Assembly: GCA_027625145.1 (NCBI GenBank)
Contig: JAQBXK010000001.1
Location: forward strand, 97,057-161,056
Direction: 5' to 3'
Length of the DNA: 64,000 nt
Source of the DNA: Pseudomonadota bacterium
GTDB taxonomy: Bacteria > Pseudomonadota > Alphaproteobacteria > Puniceispirillales > Marisalimonadaceae
Shown here: piece after piece, positions 26,477 to 35,064 of the stretch
Position numbering within the stretch: the stretch's first letter is position 1
How the letters are laid out: every line of letters starts with the position of its first letter
Translations under genes and position numbers: made by a program
The notes under the pieces: model-generated
The model's database searches: none
What the model saw: the letters and a program-made list of their open reading frames with translations, nothing else
Told to the model about the DNA's origin: nothing

Positions 26477-27729
26477 AAGATATTTTAGTTATTGGTTCTG
26501 GTATTGTGGGTATATGTACAGGAATTGAATTAATTGAAAGAGGGCATTTGGTAACTTTGATTGATCCCAATGATCCAGGATCACAAACATCATATGGAAA
26601 TGCTGGTGTTATAACAGATTCATCTCTTATAATTATAAATAATCCTCAGCTTTTGAAGTCTTTATTTTCTCTTGTGTTCAAAAAAAAAACTGCATTTAGA
26701 TATTCAAAATTATTTGTCATTTTACGATTTTTTTGGATTATACGATTTTTATTATTCAGTAATCAAAAACATATGGAAAAAGCTGCAAAAGCTTATAAAG
26801 ATTTACAAACTTTATCATTAAATTCACATAAGGAATTAATCAAAAAAACTCATTCAAAAAGTAATGTTTTAAAACCTGGTTGGTTAAAGTTATTTAAAAC
26901 AGAAGAAAGCTTTAAAAAACATTCTTCTGAAATTGAAATATTAAATAAAAATAATGTTGAATATACAGTTTTAAATACATTTGAAATTGCTGAATTAGTG
27001 CCTGAATTAAATGTAAAATTTTCGAAAGGTATTTTATTTAAAAATTCAATAAGAGTTAATTCACCACTTGAATTATCAAAGAAGTATTTCGAATATTTTA
27101 TTAAAAAAAAAGGTACATTTATTAATGATAAATGTCACAATTTAAAATATATTTCTAGTCAATGGAATGTTTTGACAGAAAAAAATAAAGAATATAAATT
27201 TGATGAGATTGTTGTTTCAACTGGCCCTTGGTCTAAAAGCTTTTTATCTAATTTGGGTTATAATATTCCTCTTGCTTGGGAAAGAGGTTATCATCATCAT
27301 TTTTCAACAAAAAATAAGATTTCTATTATTCCAGTTATTCATGATGTTGAAGGTGGTTTTGTATATAGCTCTATTGGAAACGAGATAAGAATTACTTCTG
27401 GTGTTGAATTAAATTTTTTTGAGGCGTCTCCAAATGAAAACCAAATTGATGAAGCTGCAAAAAAATTATCTAAGATATTGCCTTTAGATAAAAAGTTAAC
27501 ACCTAAAGCTTGGTTAGGTTCAAGGCCAACTATTGTTGATAGTATGCCTATGATTGGTATGGCTTCAAAGCATAAACAACTATGGTTTAACTTTGGTCAT
27601 AACCATATTGGTCTTTCTACTTCTGCTGGCTCAGCTAAAATAATAGCTGACTTAATCGAAAAGAAGAAAATGACAATTAATATATTACCTTTTTGTCCAA
27701 GTAGATTTGATTTTAAAATATTTAAATAA
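26473..27729 (+). CDS. FAD-dependent oxidoreductase, DadA/DAO type
   Basis: 418 residues. The FAD-binding ILVIGSGIVG starts at residue 4, followed by SYGNAGV, and the C-terminal GSRPTIVDSMPMIG and HNHIGLSTSAGSAKII are signatures of the D-amino-acid dehydrogenase (DadA) group of the DAO family. Expected reaction: oxidative deamination or demethylation of an amino acid or amine, with electrons passed to the respiratory chain. Coupled to the alpha/beta-barrel gene upstream by a 4-base overlap. The substrate remains open. Confidence 0.85.
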   Translation: MKDILVIGSGIVGICTGIELIERGHLVTLIDPNDPGSQTSYGNAGVITDSSLIIINNPQLLKSLFSLVFKKKTAFRYSKLFVILRFFWIIRFLLFSNQKHMEKAAKAYKDLQTLSLNSHKELIKKTHSKSNVLKPGWLKLFKTEESFKKHSSEIEILNKNNVEYTVLNTFEIAELVPELNVKFSKGILFKNSIRVNSPLELSKKYFEYFIKKKGTFINDKCHNLKYISSQWNVLTEKNKEYKFDEIVVSTGPWSKSFLSNLGYNIPLAWERGYHHHFSTKNKISIIPVIHDVEGGFVYSSIGNEIRITSGVELNFFEASPNENQIDEAAKKLSKILPLDKKLTPKAWLGSRPTIVDSMPMIGMASKHKQLWFNFGHNHIGLSTSAGSAKIIADLIEKKKMTINILPFCPSRFDFKIFK

Positions 27730-28468
27730 GAGATAATCCACCATCTATTTTAATTATTTGTCCAGTAATATAAGAAGCTTCATCGGATAATAAAAAGGAA
27801 ATTAAATTAGCAGAGTCTTCAGGTTTAGCAAGTCTGTTTAAAGGTATTTTTTTTATAATTTCTTCCCATTCTTGATCGGTTAATGCAGAATGTTTCCCAT
27901 CCTTTTTTGTGTAGCCTGGAGACACAGAATTAACTGTAACTTGATATTCAGCCAGTTGAAATGCTAATGTTTTAGTTAAGGCTTCTAACGCACTTTTTGC
28001 AGCAGCAGTTGTTGGAAATATATTGTTATTTAATCCTATATTTTTATTTACAAAAGAACTTACACTTACAATTCTTCCACAACTAGAATTTTTAAAATCA
28101 TCTATGCATATATTTATAATCTCAGAAAATGATAGAGCCATTGTTTCAATAGATTTTATTAAATCAGAACAAGTAAATTCTCCAAATTTTTTTTTCTCAG
28201 CATATCCTGCATTTGATACAAATTGATCAATTGAACCAGTATGTTTTCTTGCTAAAATAATTAAATCTTTAATGAATTCTTTATTAGATAAATCTCCACT
28301 AAGAAAACTTACTATTGATCCTTTTTGTTTGGCATATTCAACAACTTCTTCAAGTCCTTTATTATTAGATTTAGTTGTTAAAGTTAAATACATATTTTGC
28401 GAAGCTATTTTTTTAACTATTGCCGCACCTATACCTGATGCAGCACCAGTAATAAGTATTGATTTCAT
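27722..28468 (-). CDS. SDR-family protein lacking the catalytic tyrosine
   Basis: 248 residues with a good nucleotide-binding TGAASGIG (7-14) and SNAG (85-88), and a C-terminal KIDGG. At the YxxxK active site the sequence reads TAAAK: Thr154 takes the place of Tyr while Lys158 is kept. Either the protein no longer works as a dehydrogenase or it uses another residue. Its 3' end overlaps that of the convergent DAO-type gene by 8 bases. Confidence 0.8.
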   Translation of the reverse strand: MKSILITGAASGIGAAIVKKIASQNMYLTLTTKSNNKGLEEVVEYAKQKGSIVSFLSGDLSNKEFIKDLIILARKHTGSIDQFVSNAGYAEKKKFGEFTCSDLIKSIETMALSFSEIINICIDDFKNSSCGRIVSVSSFVNKNIGLNNNIFPTTAAAKSALEALTKTLAFQLAEYQVTVNSVSPGYTKKDGKHSALTDQEWEEIIKKIPLNRLAKPEDSANLISFLLSDEASYITGQIIKIDGGLSLI

Positions 28469-28551
28469 TTAACTTTTTTCATAATGTTTACCTTTAATTT
28501 ATAATAACATTATTATTAAATTATAAATTAATTTCAATCATTTTTATATAT

Positions 28552-29463
28552 TTATGCTTCTATTCTATTATAGAGAGCCTCCATAATATTATTGTAAACC
28601 TGAAGCGTCATATTGTTTTTTGGTTGCTTTCTTGTGGCAAGGTAAACATCAGATCTAACCCATCCAGGTAATTGTATTTCTTTAAAAGTAACATTTTTCG
28701 GAGCATGTTTTTTTGTGGTGCTTGCTAAGAGCGCTACTCCCATAGAAGCTCTGACTAGTCCTAAAAAAACTAAAGGTTGACTAACATATTGAACAAAATT
28801 AGGCTTTACACCAGCATTTAAAAATAATGAAGAAAGTAATTCAAAACTATATCGTCCTATAACGGCATCATACATAATAAAATCAATATTATGTAAATCA
28901 TAAACTGTAATATTTTCTTTTTTAGATAACTCATGATCATCGTTAATAACTAGGAAATATGGTTCACTTACTACTCTTGAATAATTAAAAGATTCGAGAT
29001 CCTTAGGTAATCTTGTTAGGCCTATATCTAAACTTCCAGTATTCAAGCCTTCCACTTGTTCAAAACTCATAGACTCTTTAAAAATTAATTTAACTTGAGG
29101 AAGGTTTTCCTTCAAATGAGTTGCTATTAAGGGCAAAATTTCATTAGCCATTGATGGAACAAAGCCTAAAGATACAGTTCCTATCATTGAATCTTTATTC
29201 TTTGTAATGATTTTAGATGCATCTTCTATTCTTGAAATAATTTCAGTTGCGTGAGTTAAAAATAAAGTACCTTCTTTGGTAAGTTTGACTGACCGAGTGT
29301 TTCTTTCATATAACTTTGCTTTAAGATTATGTTCTAGATTAGCAATATGTCTTGTTACAGGTGGTTGAGACATATTTAGGTTTTTAGCTGCTTTTCTAAA
29401 GTTCATTTCTTTTGATACAGCAATAAAACATTTTAATTGTTCAATTGTTATTGATGTAGACAT
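28552..29463 (-). CDS. LysR-family transcriptional regulator
   Basis: 303 residues, the standard length. An N-terminal winged helix-turn-helix (about 5-64, with FRKAAKNLNMSQPPVTRHIA) is followed by a periplasmic-binding-protein-like effector domain. It is divergent from the EamA exporter gene, the classic arrangement for LysR regulators, and a 7-bp-armed dyad lies in the shared gap (29486-29508). A nearly identical dyad lies ahead of the NHL/Dpp operon (30465-30487), so that operon is probably also a target. The effector is unknown, but a peptide or amino-acid derivative would suit the genes. Confidence 0.9.
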   Translation of the reverse strand: MSTSITIEQLKCFIAVSKEMNFRKAAKNLNMSQPPVTRHIANLEHNLKAKLYERNTRSVKLTKEGTLFLTHATEIISRIEDASKIITKNKDSMIGTVSLGFVPSMANEILPLIATHLKENLPQVKLIFKESMSFEQVEGLNTGSLDIGLTRLPKDLESFNYSRVVSEPYFLVINDDHELSKKENITVYDLHNIDFIMYDAVIGRYSFELLSSLFLNAGVKPNFVQYVSQPLVFLGLVRASMGVALLASTTKKHAPKNVTFKEIQLPGWVRSDVYLATRKQPKNNMTLQVYNNIMEALYNRIEA

Positions 29464-29485
29464 GTTTACCTTTTAAATAATCGCA

Positions 29486-29508
29486 ATTGATATTAATAAA
29501 GTATCAAT
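29486..29508. promoter_or_regulatory. Candidate LysR operator, copy 1
   Basis: Perfect dyad ATTGATA (29486-29492) and TATCAAT (29502-29508) around a 9-base centre, in the gap between the divergent lysR and eamA-like genes. The geometry fits LysR-type sites. A TATAAT at 29537-29542 could be the -10 box of the EamA-like gene, putting the dyad centre roughly 50 bases ahead of transcription. 20 of 23 positions recur at 30465-30487. Confidence 0.6.
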
Positions 29509-29583
29509 AAATAATCAATAAATTTAAATTATTATGTATAATGTTTTTAATTTAAAATTAATTTACTGTAATTTAGTCAGGTT

Positions 29584-30444
29584 TTGAAATTGTCAAAATC
29601 ACCAATATTTATTGCAACCGCTATAGTGGTTTTTATATCATTTTTAAATGCAGTTGATGGTATTATTGTACGAATACTTACTAATGATTTGCATCCTTTT
29701 TTAATTGTGTTTTATAGAAGTGTTTTTGGATTAATTATAATTATTCCATTATTAGTAAATAATAAAAAAGTGTTTGTTTCTTCATATAAATATCTTCACT
29801 TTGTTAGAGCTTTTTTAAAAATTTGTGCTTTAACATCATTTTTTTTAGCTATTAAATCTATTGTTTTGGCTGATGTAACTGCAATATCATTTATAACTCC
29901 TATATTGATAATTTTAGGGTCAGTAATTTTTTTAAAAGAAAAACCTAATAAAAGTCATTTAATACTTGCGTTTATTGGATTTTTAGGAGTTTTGTTTATT
30001 TTAAAGCCAGGTCAAAACTCTGTTTCAATGGCTATTTATTGGGCTGTTTTAGGAGCTATATTAGGAGCTACTATTCAGCTTATGTTAAAAAAAATGTCTT
30101 CAAAAGATAGTTCTCATACATTGATAGTTTGGAATTTACTATGTACTGTGCCTCTCGCATTCATTCCAGCCTGTTTTTTTTTGGTTACCCCTTCTTTTGG
30201 AATGTTTTTATTATTGTCTCTTCAAGGTTTGATAGGTGTATTAAATATGATTTTAATGACTAAAGCTATGACAATATCTGATGTTAGTTATTTAGCTCCA
30301 TATGATTTTTTAAGGTTGCCTATAATTTCTGTATTTGCTTTCTTGTTTTTTGATGAAATTCCTGAATTATCAACTTTAATTGGAGCACTTATTATATTCT
30401 TATCTAGTTTTTTAATTTCTAATTTAGCAAGAAAAACTAAATAA
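29584..30444 (+). CDS. EamA/DMT-family membrane transporter
   Basis: 286 residues starting with TTG; about ten membrane helices in two EamA repeats. AVDGIIVRILTNDLHPFLIV and FYRSVFG at the start and the matching second-half helix (SDVSYLAPYDFLRLPIIS) are typical of drug/metabolite exporters. Such proteins export amino acids, nucleobases or other metabolites. The divergent LysR gene probably regulates it. The NHL-repeat gene follows after 133 bases that carry a second copy of the operator. Confidence 0.85.
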   Translation: MKLSKSPIFIATAIVVFISFLNAVDGIIVRILTNDLHPFLIVFYRSVFGLIIIIPLLVNNKKVFVSSYKYLHFVRAFLKICALTSFFLAIKSIVLADVTAISFITPILIILGSVIFLKEKPNKSHLILAFIGFLGVLFILKPGQNSVSMAIYWAVLGAILGATIQLMLKKMSSKDSSHTLIVWNLLCTVPLAFIPACFFLVTPSFGMFLLLSLQGLIGVLNMILMTKAMTISDVSYLAPYDFLRLPIISVFAFLFFDEIPELSTLIGALIIFLSSFLISNLARKTK

Positions 30445-30464
30445 TATAAACTTTAATACTTATG

Positions 30465-30487
30465 ATTGATTTTAATTTAGTATCAAT
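30465..30487. promoter_or_regulatory. Candidate LysR operator, copy 2
   Basis: ATTGAT (30465-30470) and TATCAAT (30481-30487) within a 23-base block that matches the 29486-29508 dyad at 20 of 23 positions, and the six bases after it (AAATAA) are also identical. It lies about 90 bases ahead of the NHL-repeat gene that leads the Dpp-type operon. Shared sequence plus matching spacing argue for one regulator. Confidence 0.55.
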
Positions 30488-30506
30488 AAATAAAATTAAA
30501 CCCTAG

Positions 30507-30519
30507 ACAAACAGTTTGT
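30507..30519. promoter_or_regulatory. Perfect 13-bp palindrome upstream of the NHL-repeat gene
   Basis: ACAAACAGTTTGT is a perfect dyad with a single central base, 20 bases after the second LysR-type operator and 58 bases ahead of the TTG start codon. It may be a second operator (for example for a GntR- or repressor-type protein). No matching palindrome was noticed elsewhere in the window. Confidence 0.35.
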
Positions 30520-30577
30520 TTAACATGATAATTTATTATTATTGTAATGATATTTTTTATTCTGGGGGAGTAATTTT

Positions 30578-31543
30578 TTGTCTACTATACTTGGGTCAGG
30601 TGATTACAGATATAAAGTAATAGATAATTGGGCTCAACTTCCTGGCGGTTGGTCATTTATGGATGTCGCTGGCGTAGCGGTTAATAGCAAAGATGAAGTG
30701 TTTGTTTTTAATCGAGGTGAACACCCTATGATAATTTTTGATATTAATGGGAATTTTCTTAGATCTTGGGGAGAAGATCTTTTTAAAAGGCCTCATGGTA
30801 TTCATATTGGCCCTGATGATAATTTATATTGTACAGATGATGGAGATCATACTGTAAAAAAGATTACCCCTGACGGAAAACTGTTATTGCAGATTGGTGT
30901 CCCTGGTAACCCTTCTAAATTTATGTCTAATTTACCTTTTCATAGGTGTACTCATACAGCTTTATGTCCTGATAATAACATTTTTGTTTCTGATGGTTAT
31001 GGTAATGCTTGTGTTCATAAATATTCACCTGATGGAAAGCTAATTAAAACTTTTGGAGAACCTGGTTCAGGGCCTGGTCAATTTAATTTAGTTCATAATA
31101 TTGTAGCCGACGATAATGGTTGGATTTATGTAGCTGATAGAGAAAACCATAGAATTCAGGTCTTTAATACAGATGGCAAATATGAAACTCAATGGAATAA
31201 TCTTCATCGACCATGCGGGTTATTTATGCCTAGAGGAAAATGTCCAGTATGTATTGTAGGTGAATTAGGGCCTGGAATGTTAGTAAATCGTCAATATCAA
31301 AACCTAGGACCTAGACTTAGCATTGTAGATAATAATGGTAATTTAATTACCCGTTTAGGAGGTGAAAGTGGACCAGGTCATAAATTAGGTCAATTTTTAG
31401 CACCACATGGTTTGTCTGCAGATAGTTTAGGTAACATTTATGTAGGCGAAGTTTCTTATACGAACTGGCCATCTAGTTTTGGAGATGATCCAAAACCAAA
31501 GTTTTTAAAGACACTTCAAAAATTAGAGAGAGTGATTAATTGA
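30578..31543 (+). CDS. NHL-repeat beta-propeller protein
   Basis: 321 residues from a TTG; GGGGGAG at 30564-30570 fixes this start. Repeats of the type GxxxxPHGIxxxxDxNLYxxDxxxHTVKK (about 65-95), GPGQFNLVHNI with IYVADRENHRIQVFN (about 165-205), and a last one near 270 make a six-bladed NHL propeller like that of peptidyl-alpha-hydroxyglycine lyases and bacterial relatives. There is no signal peptide, which is unusual for a propeller beside a periplasmic peptide receptor. It is 96 bases ahead of the Dpp-type receptor gene. It may be a lyase or lactonase acting on imported compounds; unproven. Confidence 0.75.
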   Translation: MSTILGSGDYRYKVIDNWAQLPGGWSFMDVAGVAVNSKDEVFVFNRGEHPMIIFDINGNFLRSWGEDLFKRPHGIHIGPDDNLYCTDDGDHTVKKITPDGKLLLQIGVPGNPSKFMSNLPFHRCTHTALCPDNNIFVSDGYGNACVHKYSPDGKLIKTFGEPGSGPGQFNLVHNIVADDNGWIYVADRENHRIQVFNTDGKYETQWNNLHRPCGLFMPRGKCPVCIVGELGPGMLVNRQYQNLGPRLSIVDNNGNLITRLGGESGPGHKLGQFLAPHGLSADSLGNIYVGEVSYTNWPSSFGDDPKPKFLKTLQKLERVIN

Positions 31544-31639
31544 TATTATTTTTTAATTTAACCAATTGATGAAAGGAGGCTTTAAAAAACAATTATTTAA
31601 AACTTTAAACTTAATAATTTATAAGAGGTATTTATAATC

Positions 31640-33160
31640 ATGAAAATTAAAACTTTTTCAATTGCTATTTCAGCCGCTTCAATTATGGCTTTTGCTAGTA
31701 TATGTTCACCTGCTTATTCTGCAGGAAAAACACTTACCATTGTTCTTTCAGAGGAACCTGATATTGTTGATCCATGTGAAGCAACACGTTCTAATATTGG
31801 AAGAATTATTAAACAAAATGTTTCAGAAACATTAGTTGAGATAGATCCAAAAGATGGCTCTATTAAAGCTAGATTAGCTACTTCATGGAAACAAAAAGAT
31901 AACTTAACTTGGGAATTTAAAATTCGTAAAGGTGTAAAATTTCACGATGGAGAGGATTTAAATGCAAAAGCTGTTGTTAAATCAATAAACCGAGCACTAA
32001 ATCCAAAATATGATTGTGAAATAAGAACTAAGTTTTTTGGAAACATGTCCGTTTCTGTTGCTGCAGTTGGTAGTCATACAATTTCTGTTAAAACCAAAGC
32101 TCCTCAACCTATTATGCCAGCATTAATGGGAACTATGACTGTAGTTAGTCCTAATACACAAGAGGCTAAAGGAGTGCGTAATCCTCAAGGAACGGGTCCG
32201 TATGTTTTTGACAAGTGGACACCAGGTCAATCTGTTACTTTAAAAAGATTTTCTGGATATTGGGGAAGCAAACCAGTTGTAGAAGATGTTAAATATGTCT
32301 TTAGAAAAGAATCAGCTGTTCGTTCTGCGATGGTTAAAACTGGAGAAGCTGACATTGCTCCAAATATAGCGGTTCAAGACGCAACTGACTCAAAAATGGA
32401 TTTTAGTTATTTTAATTCTGAAACAGCAAGATTAAGAATTGATACTTCTATAGCTCCTCTAAATGACATTCGTGTTAGAAAAGCGATGAACTTGGCAATT
32501 GATTTGGAAGCTTTAAGGGGGTCTATTTTTGCTGAAGGTGTTATGCCTCAAACACAGATTGTTGTCCCAAGCATTAATGGTCATAACCCAAGTTTAAAGC
32601 CTTGGCCTTATAACTTAAAGGAAGCAAAGAAGCTTGTTGCTGCGGCTAAAGCTGATGGAGTTCCTGTAGGAAAAGAAATTATTTTGATTGGTAGATTAGG
32701 AATTTATCCAAATTCTACTGAAGCAATGGAAGCTATGCATGCGATGTTAACAGAAGCTGGCTTTAACATTAAAATTAAAATGATGGAAACTGCTGGTTGG
32801 TTAAACTTTCTAAGTAGGCCTTATGCTGAGGATCGTGGTCCTATGTTACTTCAAGGTCAACACGATAATAATAATGGTGATGCTGTCTTTTCAATGTATA
32901 ACAAATATGCATGTAAAGGAGCTCAATCCACCACTTGTGATGCTAAAGTTGATGCTGGTATTCAAGCAGCGACTGCTGCTACTGGTGATAACAGACGTAA
33001 GATATGGCAGGAAGTTCAAAGAAGGTTACATCAGGATATAGTCCCAGACGTTCAAATGTTTCATATGGTTGGCTTCTCTCGTGTAAATCCACGTATTAAT
33101 TTTACTCCTTCAATTTCTACTAATAGTGAATTGCAAGTATCTCAAGTAAAATTTAATTAA
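31640..33160 (+). CDS. ABC transporter solute-binding protein, family 5 (Dpp/Opp type)
   Basis: 506 residues with a Sec signal peptide (about 1-27, ending PAYSA). The mature part has the family-5 hallmarks: LSEEPDIVDPCEATRSN at the start, WEFKIRKGVKFHDGEDLNAK near residues 92-110, GTGPYVFDKW, and VRKAMNLAIDLEAL. It captures peptides or other medium-sized solutes in the periplasm for the permeases encoded next. Two Cys residues late in the protein (CKGAQSTTC) probably form a disulfide. First of a receptor, two-permease, double-ATPase operon; a 12-bp hairpin follows its stop. Confidence 0.92.
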   Translation: MKIKTFSIAISAASIMAFASICSPAYSAGKTLTIVLSEEPDIVDPCEATRSNIGRIIKQNVSETLVEIDPKDGSIKARLATSWKQKDNLTWEFKIRKGVKFHDGEDLNAKAVVKSINRALNPKYDCEIRTKFFGNMSVSVAAVGSHTISVKTKAPQPIMPALMGTMTVVSPNTQEAKGVRNPQGTGPYVFDKWTPGQSVTLKRFSGYWGSKPVVEDVKYVFRKESAVRSAMVKTGEADIAPNIAVQDATDSKMDFSYFNSETARLRIDTSIAPLNDIRVRKAMNLAIDLEALRGSIFAEGVMPQTQIVVPSINGHNPSLKPWPYNLKEAKKLVAAAKADGVPVGKEIILIGRLGIYPNSTEAMEAMHAMLTEAGFNIKIKMMETAGWLNFLSRPYAEDRGPMLLQGQHDNNNGDAVFSMYNKYACKGAQSTTCDAKVDAGIQAATAATGDNRRKIWQEVQRRLHQDIVPDVQMFHMVGFSRVNPRINFTPSISTNSELQVSQVKFN

Positions 33161-33174
33161 AATACATTTAATAT

Positions 33175-33204
33175 ATTCCAACCAGATTAATTTCTGGTTG
33201 GAAT
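33175..33204 (+). terminator. 12-bp hairpin between receptor and permease genes
   Basis: A perfect 12-bp stem (33175-33186 with 33193-33204, arms beginning ATTCCAACC) and a 6-base loop, directly between the receptor stop and the permease start. There is no clean U tract. Such hairpins after a receptor gene usually protect its mRNA or cause partial termination, so that more receptor than permease is made. The other Dpp-type operon here has one at the same place. Confidence 0.7.
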
Positions 33205-33230
33205 TATACATTTAACTTACTGTTATTTAT

Positions 33231-34148
33231 ATGAAAAAATATTTATCCAAACGAATTCTTTCTAGTCTTTTAGCTGTTATTGGTCTTTTTATAATGGTTT
33301 TTTTTCTTGCGCGTCTTACAGGTGACCCAGGTCATCTTTATTTGCCAATTGATGCTCCGCTTGAGGTTAGAAAAGAATTTTCTGAAAAACATGGATTTAA
33401 TGATCCCATATATGTTCAATTTGGTCGTTTTGTTGGTGATTTAGTTAATGGTGATCTTGGATATTCACTTAGGAAAGAAAGACCTGCAATAGATGTTGTC
33501 TTAGAAGCAATGCCTATAACACTATCATTGGCAGCAGTTGCAATGACAATTGCATTGTTTGGAGCCATTATAATTGGTTCATTAGCTGCTTATAGACCAA
33601 ACGGTGTTTTTGATAGAATTTCTAGAGTTGTTTCCCTTACTGCTGCAAGTGCACCTGATTTTTGGTTGGCTATAACGGCTATCTTACTATTTTCCGTTTC
33701 ATTGAGATGGCTGCCAACTTCTGGAATGGGAGGTTTTCCTTATTGGATCATGCCCGTTAGTATTTTAGTAATAAGACCTCTTGGACTGTTAGTACAAGTT
33801 GTAAGAGGATCTATGATTACTGCTCTTAGTTCTGATTTTGTTAAAACAGCAAGAGCAAAAGGCGTAAAAGAAAAATCTGTAATTTTTAAACATGCTCTTC
33901 GTAATGGTTTATTGCCTGTTATAACTGTCGCAGGAGACCAAGCCGCCGCAATTGCGAATGGTGCGGTTATTGTAGAGACTATATTTGGTTGGCCTGGAAT
34001 TGGTAAGCTTATGATAGATTCTATTTTACAAAGAGATTTTGCTGTAGTTCAAGCTTCAATTTTAATTACTGCAATAGTTATTCTTTCAATTAATATTATT
34101 ATAGATATAGCATACGCAACACTAGATCCAAGAATAAGGCATAAATAA
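33231..34148 (+). CDS. ABC permease, DppB type
   Basis: 305 residues, six membrane helices. The N-terminal KRILSSLLAVIGLFIMVFFL helix and large periplasmic loop (LTGDP motif) are typical of DppB/OppB. The coupling loop ARAKGVKEKSVIFKHALRNG near residues 203-222 is the EAA-type motif that contacts the ATPase. It forms the channel with the DppC-type partner that starts two bases after its stop. Part of a peptide-class importer. Confidence 0.92.
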   Translation: MKKYLSKRILSSLLAVIGLFIMVFFLARLTGDPGHLYLPIDAPLEVRKEFSEKHGFNDPIYVQFGRFVGDLVNGDLGYSLRKERPAIDVVLEAMPITLSLAAVAMTIALFGAIIIGSLAAYRPNGVFDRISRVVSLTAASAPDFWLAITAILLFSVSLRWLPTSGMGGFPYWIMPVSILVIRPLGLLVQVVRGSMITALSSDFVKTARAKGVKEKSVIFKHALRNGLLPVITVAGDQAAAIANGAVIVETIFGWPGIGKLMIDSILQRDFAVVQASILITAIVILSINIIIDIAYATLDPRIRHK

Positions 34149-34149
34149 T

Positions 34150-35064
34150 ATGCAAAAAATTCAAAGGAGCAAAGCATCTTCAAATAACTTTAAAAAAATA
34201 TTATCTATGTTTTTAAATGACAAGCTTGCTTTCATTTCTATAATTTTTTTAATATTAATAATTATAATTGCAGTTTTTGGACCAAGTTTAACAAGTGCTT
34301 CTTTTACAAAAATGAACTTACGATTACGTAACTTAGCTCCCTTTTCTTTTGAGCATGATATCATGTATTTTTTTGGAGCTGATGCGTTAGGCCGAAGTAT
34401 GATTGCAAGACTAATTGTGGCCACTCAAAATACTATGTTTATAGCAGCTACGGCAGTGTTTTTTTCAATGACATTGGGTGGCATTTTAGGTTTAGTATCT
34501 GGATACTTTGGAGGAAAGATTGGTAATATAATAATGAGATTAGCTGATATTATTATGAGTTTTCCTTCGTTGTTATTAGCCGTAATTGTATTATATATGT
34601 TTGACCCAAGCTTGTTGAATTTAGTCATAGTTTTAGCCTTTACAAGGATGCCTATTTATATGAGAACGGCTAGGGCTGAAGTCCTTGAAATTAGAGAACG
34701 TTTATTTGTTTCTGCAGCTATTTCAATGGGGGCTTCTCATTTTAGAATTATTTTTAAGCATATAGCGCCTCTTACTATTCCTACTTTGATAACTATAGCT
34801 ACTTTAGATTTTGCTTTTGTTATGTTAGGTGAGTCTGCTTTAAGTTTTTTAGGTGTTGGAATTCAACCTCCAGAAGTAACATGGGGTTTAATGGTTGCGC
34901 AAGGTAGAAATTATCTTCAGATTGCTTGGTGGTTAGCTTTTTTTCCAGGTTTAATGATTATGCTAGTGGCCTTATCTTTAAATTTATTATCTTCTTGGCT
35001 TAGGATTGTCCTTGATCCAATTCAAAGATGGCGTCTTGAGGATATTGGAGAGAAGAATGAATAA
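34150..35064 (+). CDS. ABC permease, DppC type
   Basis: 304 residues, six membrane helices with an extended cytoplasmic N-terminus. GADALGRSMIARLI is the usual DppC/OppC signature before the first core helix, and GASHFRIIFKHIAPLTIPTL is the ATPase-coupling loop. Starts two bases after the DppB-type stop; its last eight bases (ATGAATAA) overlap the start of the ATPase gene, so translation is coupled. Confidence 0.92.
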   Translation: MQKIQRSKASSNNFKKILSMFLNDKLAFISIIFLILIIIIAVFGPSLTSASFTKMNLRLRNLAPFSFEHDIMYFFGADALGRSMIARLIVATQNTMFIAATAVFFSMTLGGILGLVSGYFGGKIGNIIMRLADIIMSFPSLLLAVIVLYMFDPSLLNLVIVLAFTRMPIYMRTARAEVLEIRERLFVSAAISMGASHFRIIFKHIAPLTIPTLITIATLDFAFVMLGESALSFLGVGIQPPEVTWGLMVAQGRNYLQIAWWLAFFPGLMIMLVALSLNLLSSWLRIVLDPIQRWRLEDIGEKNE

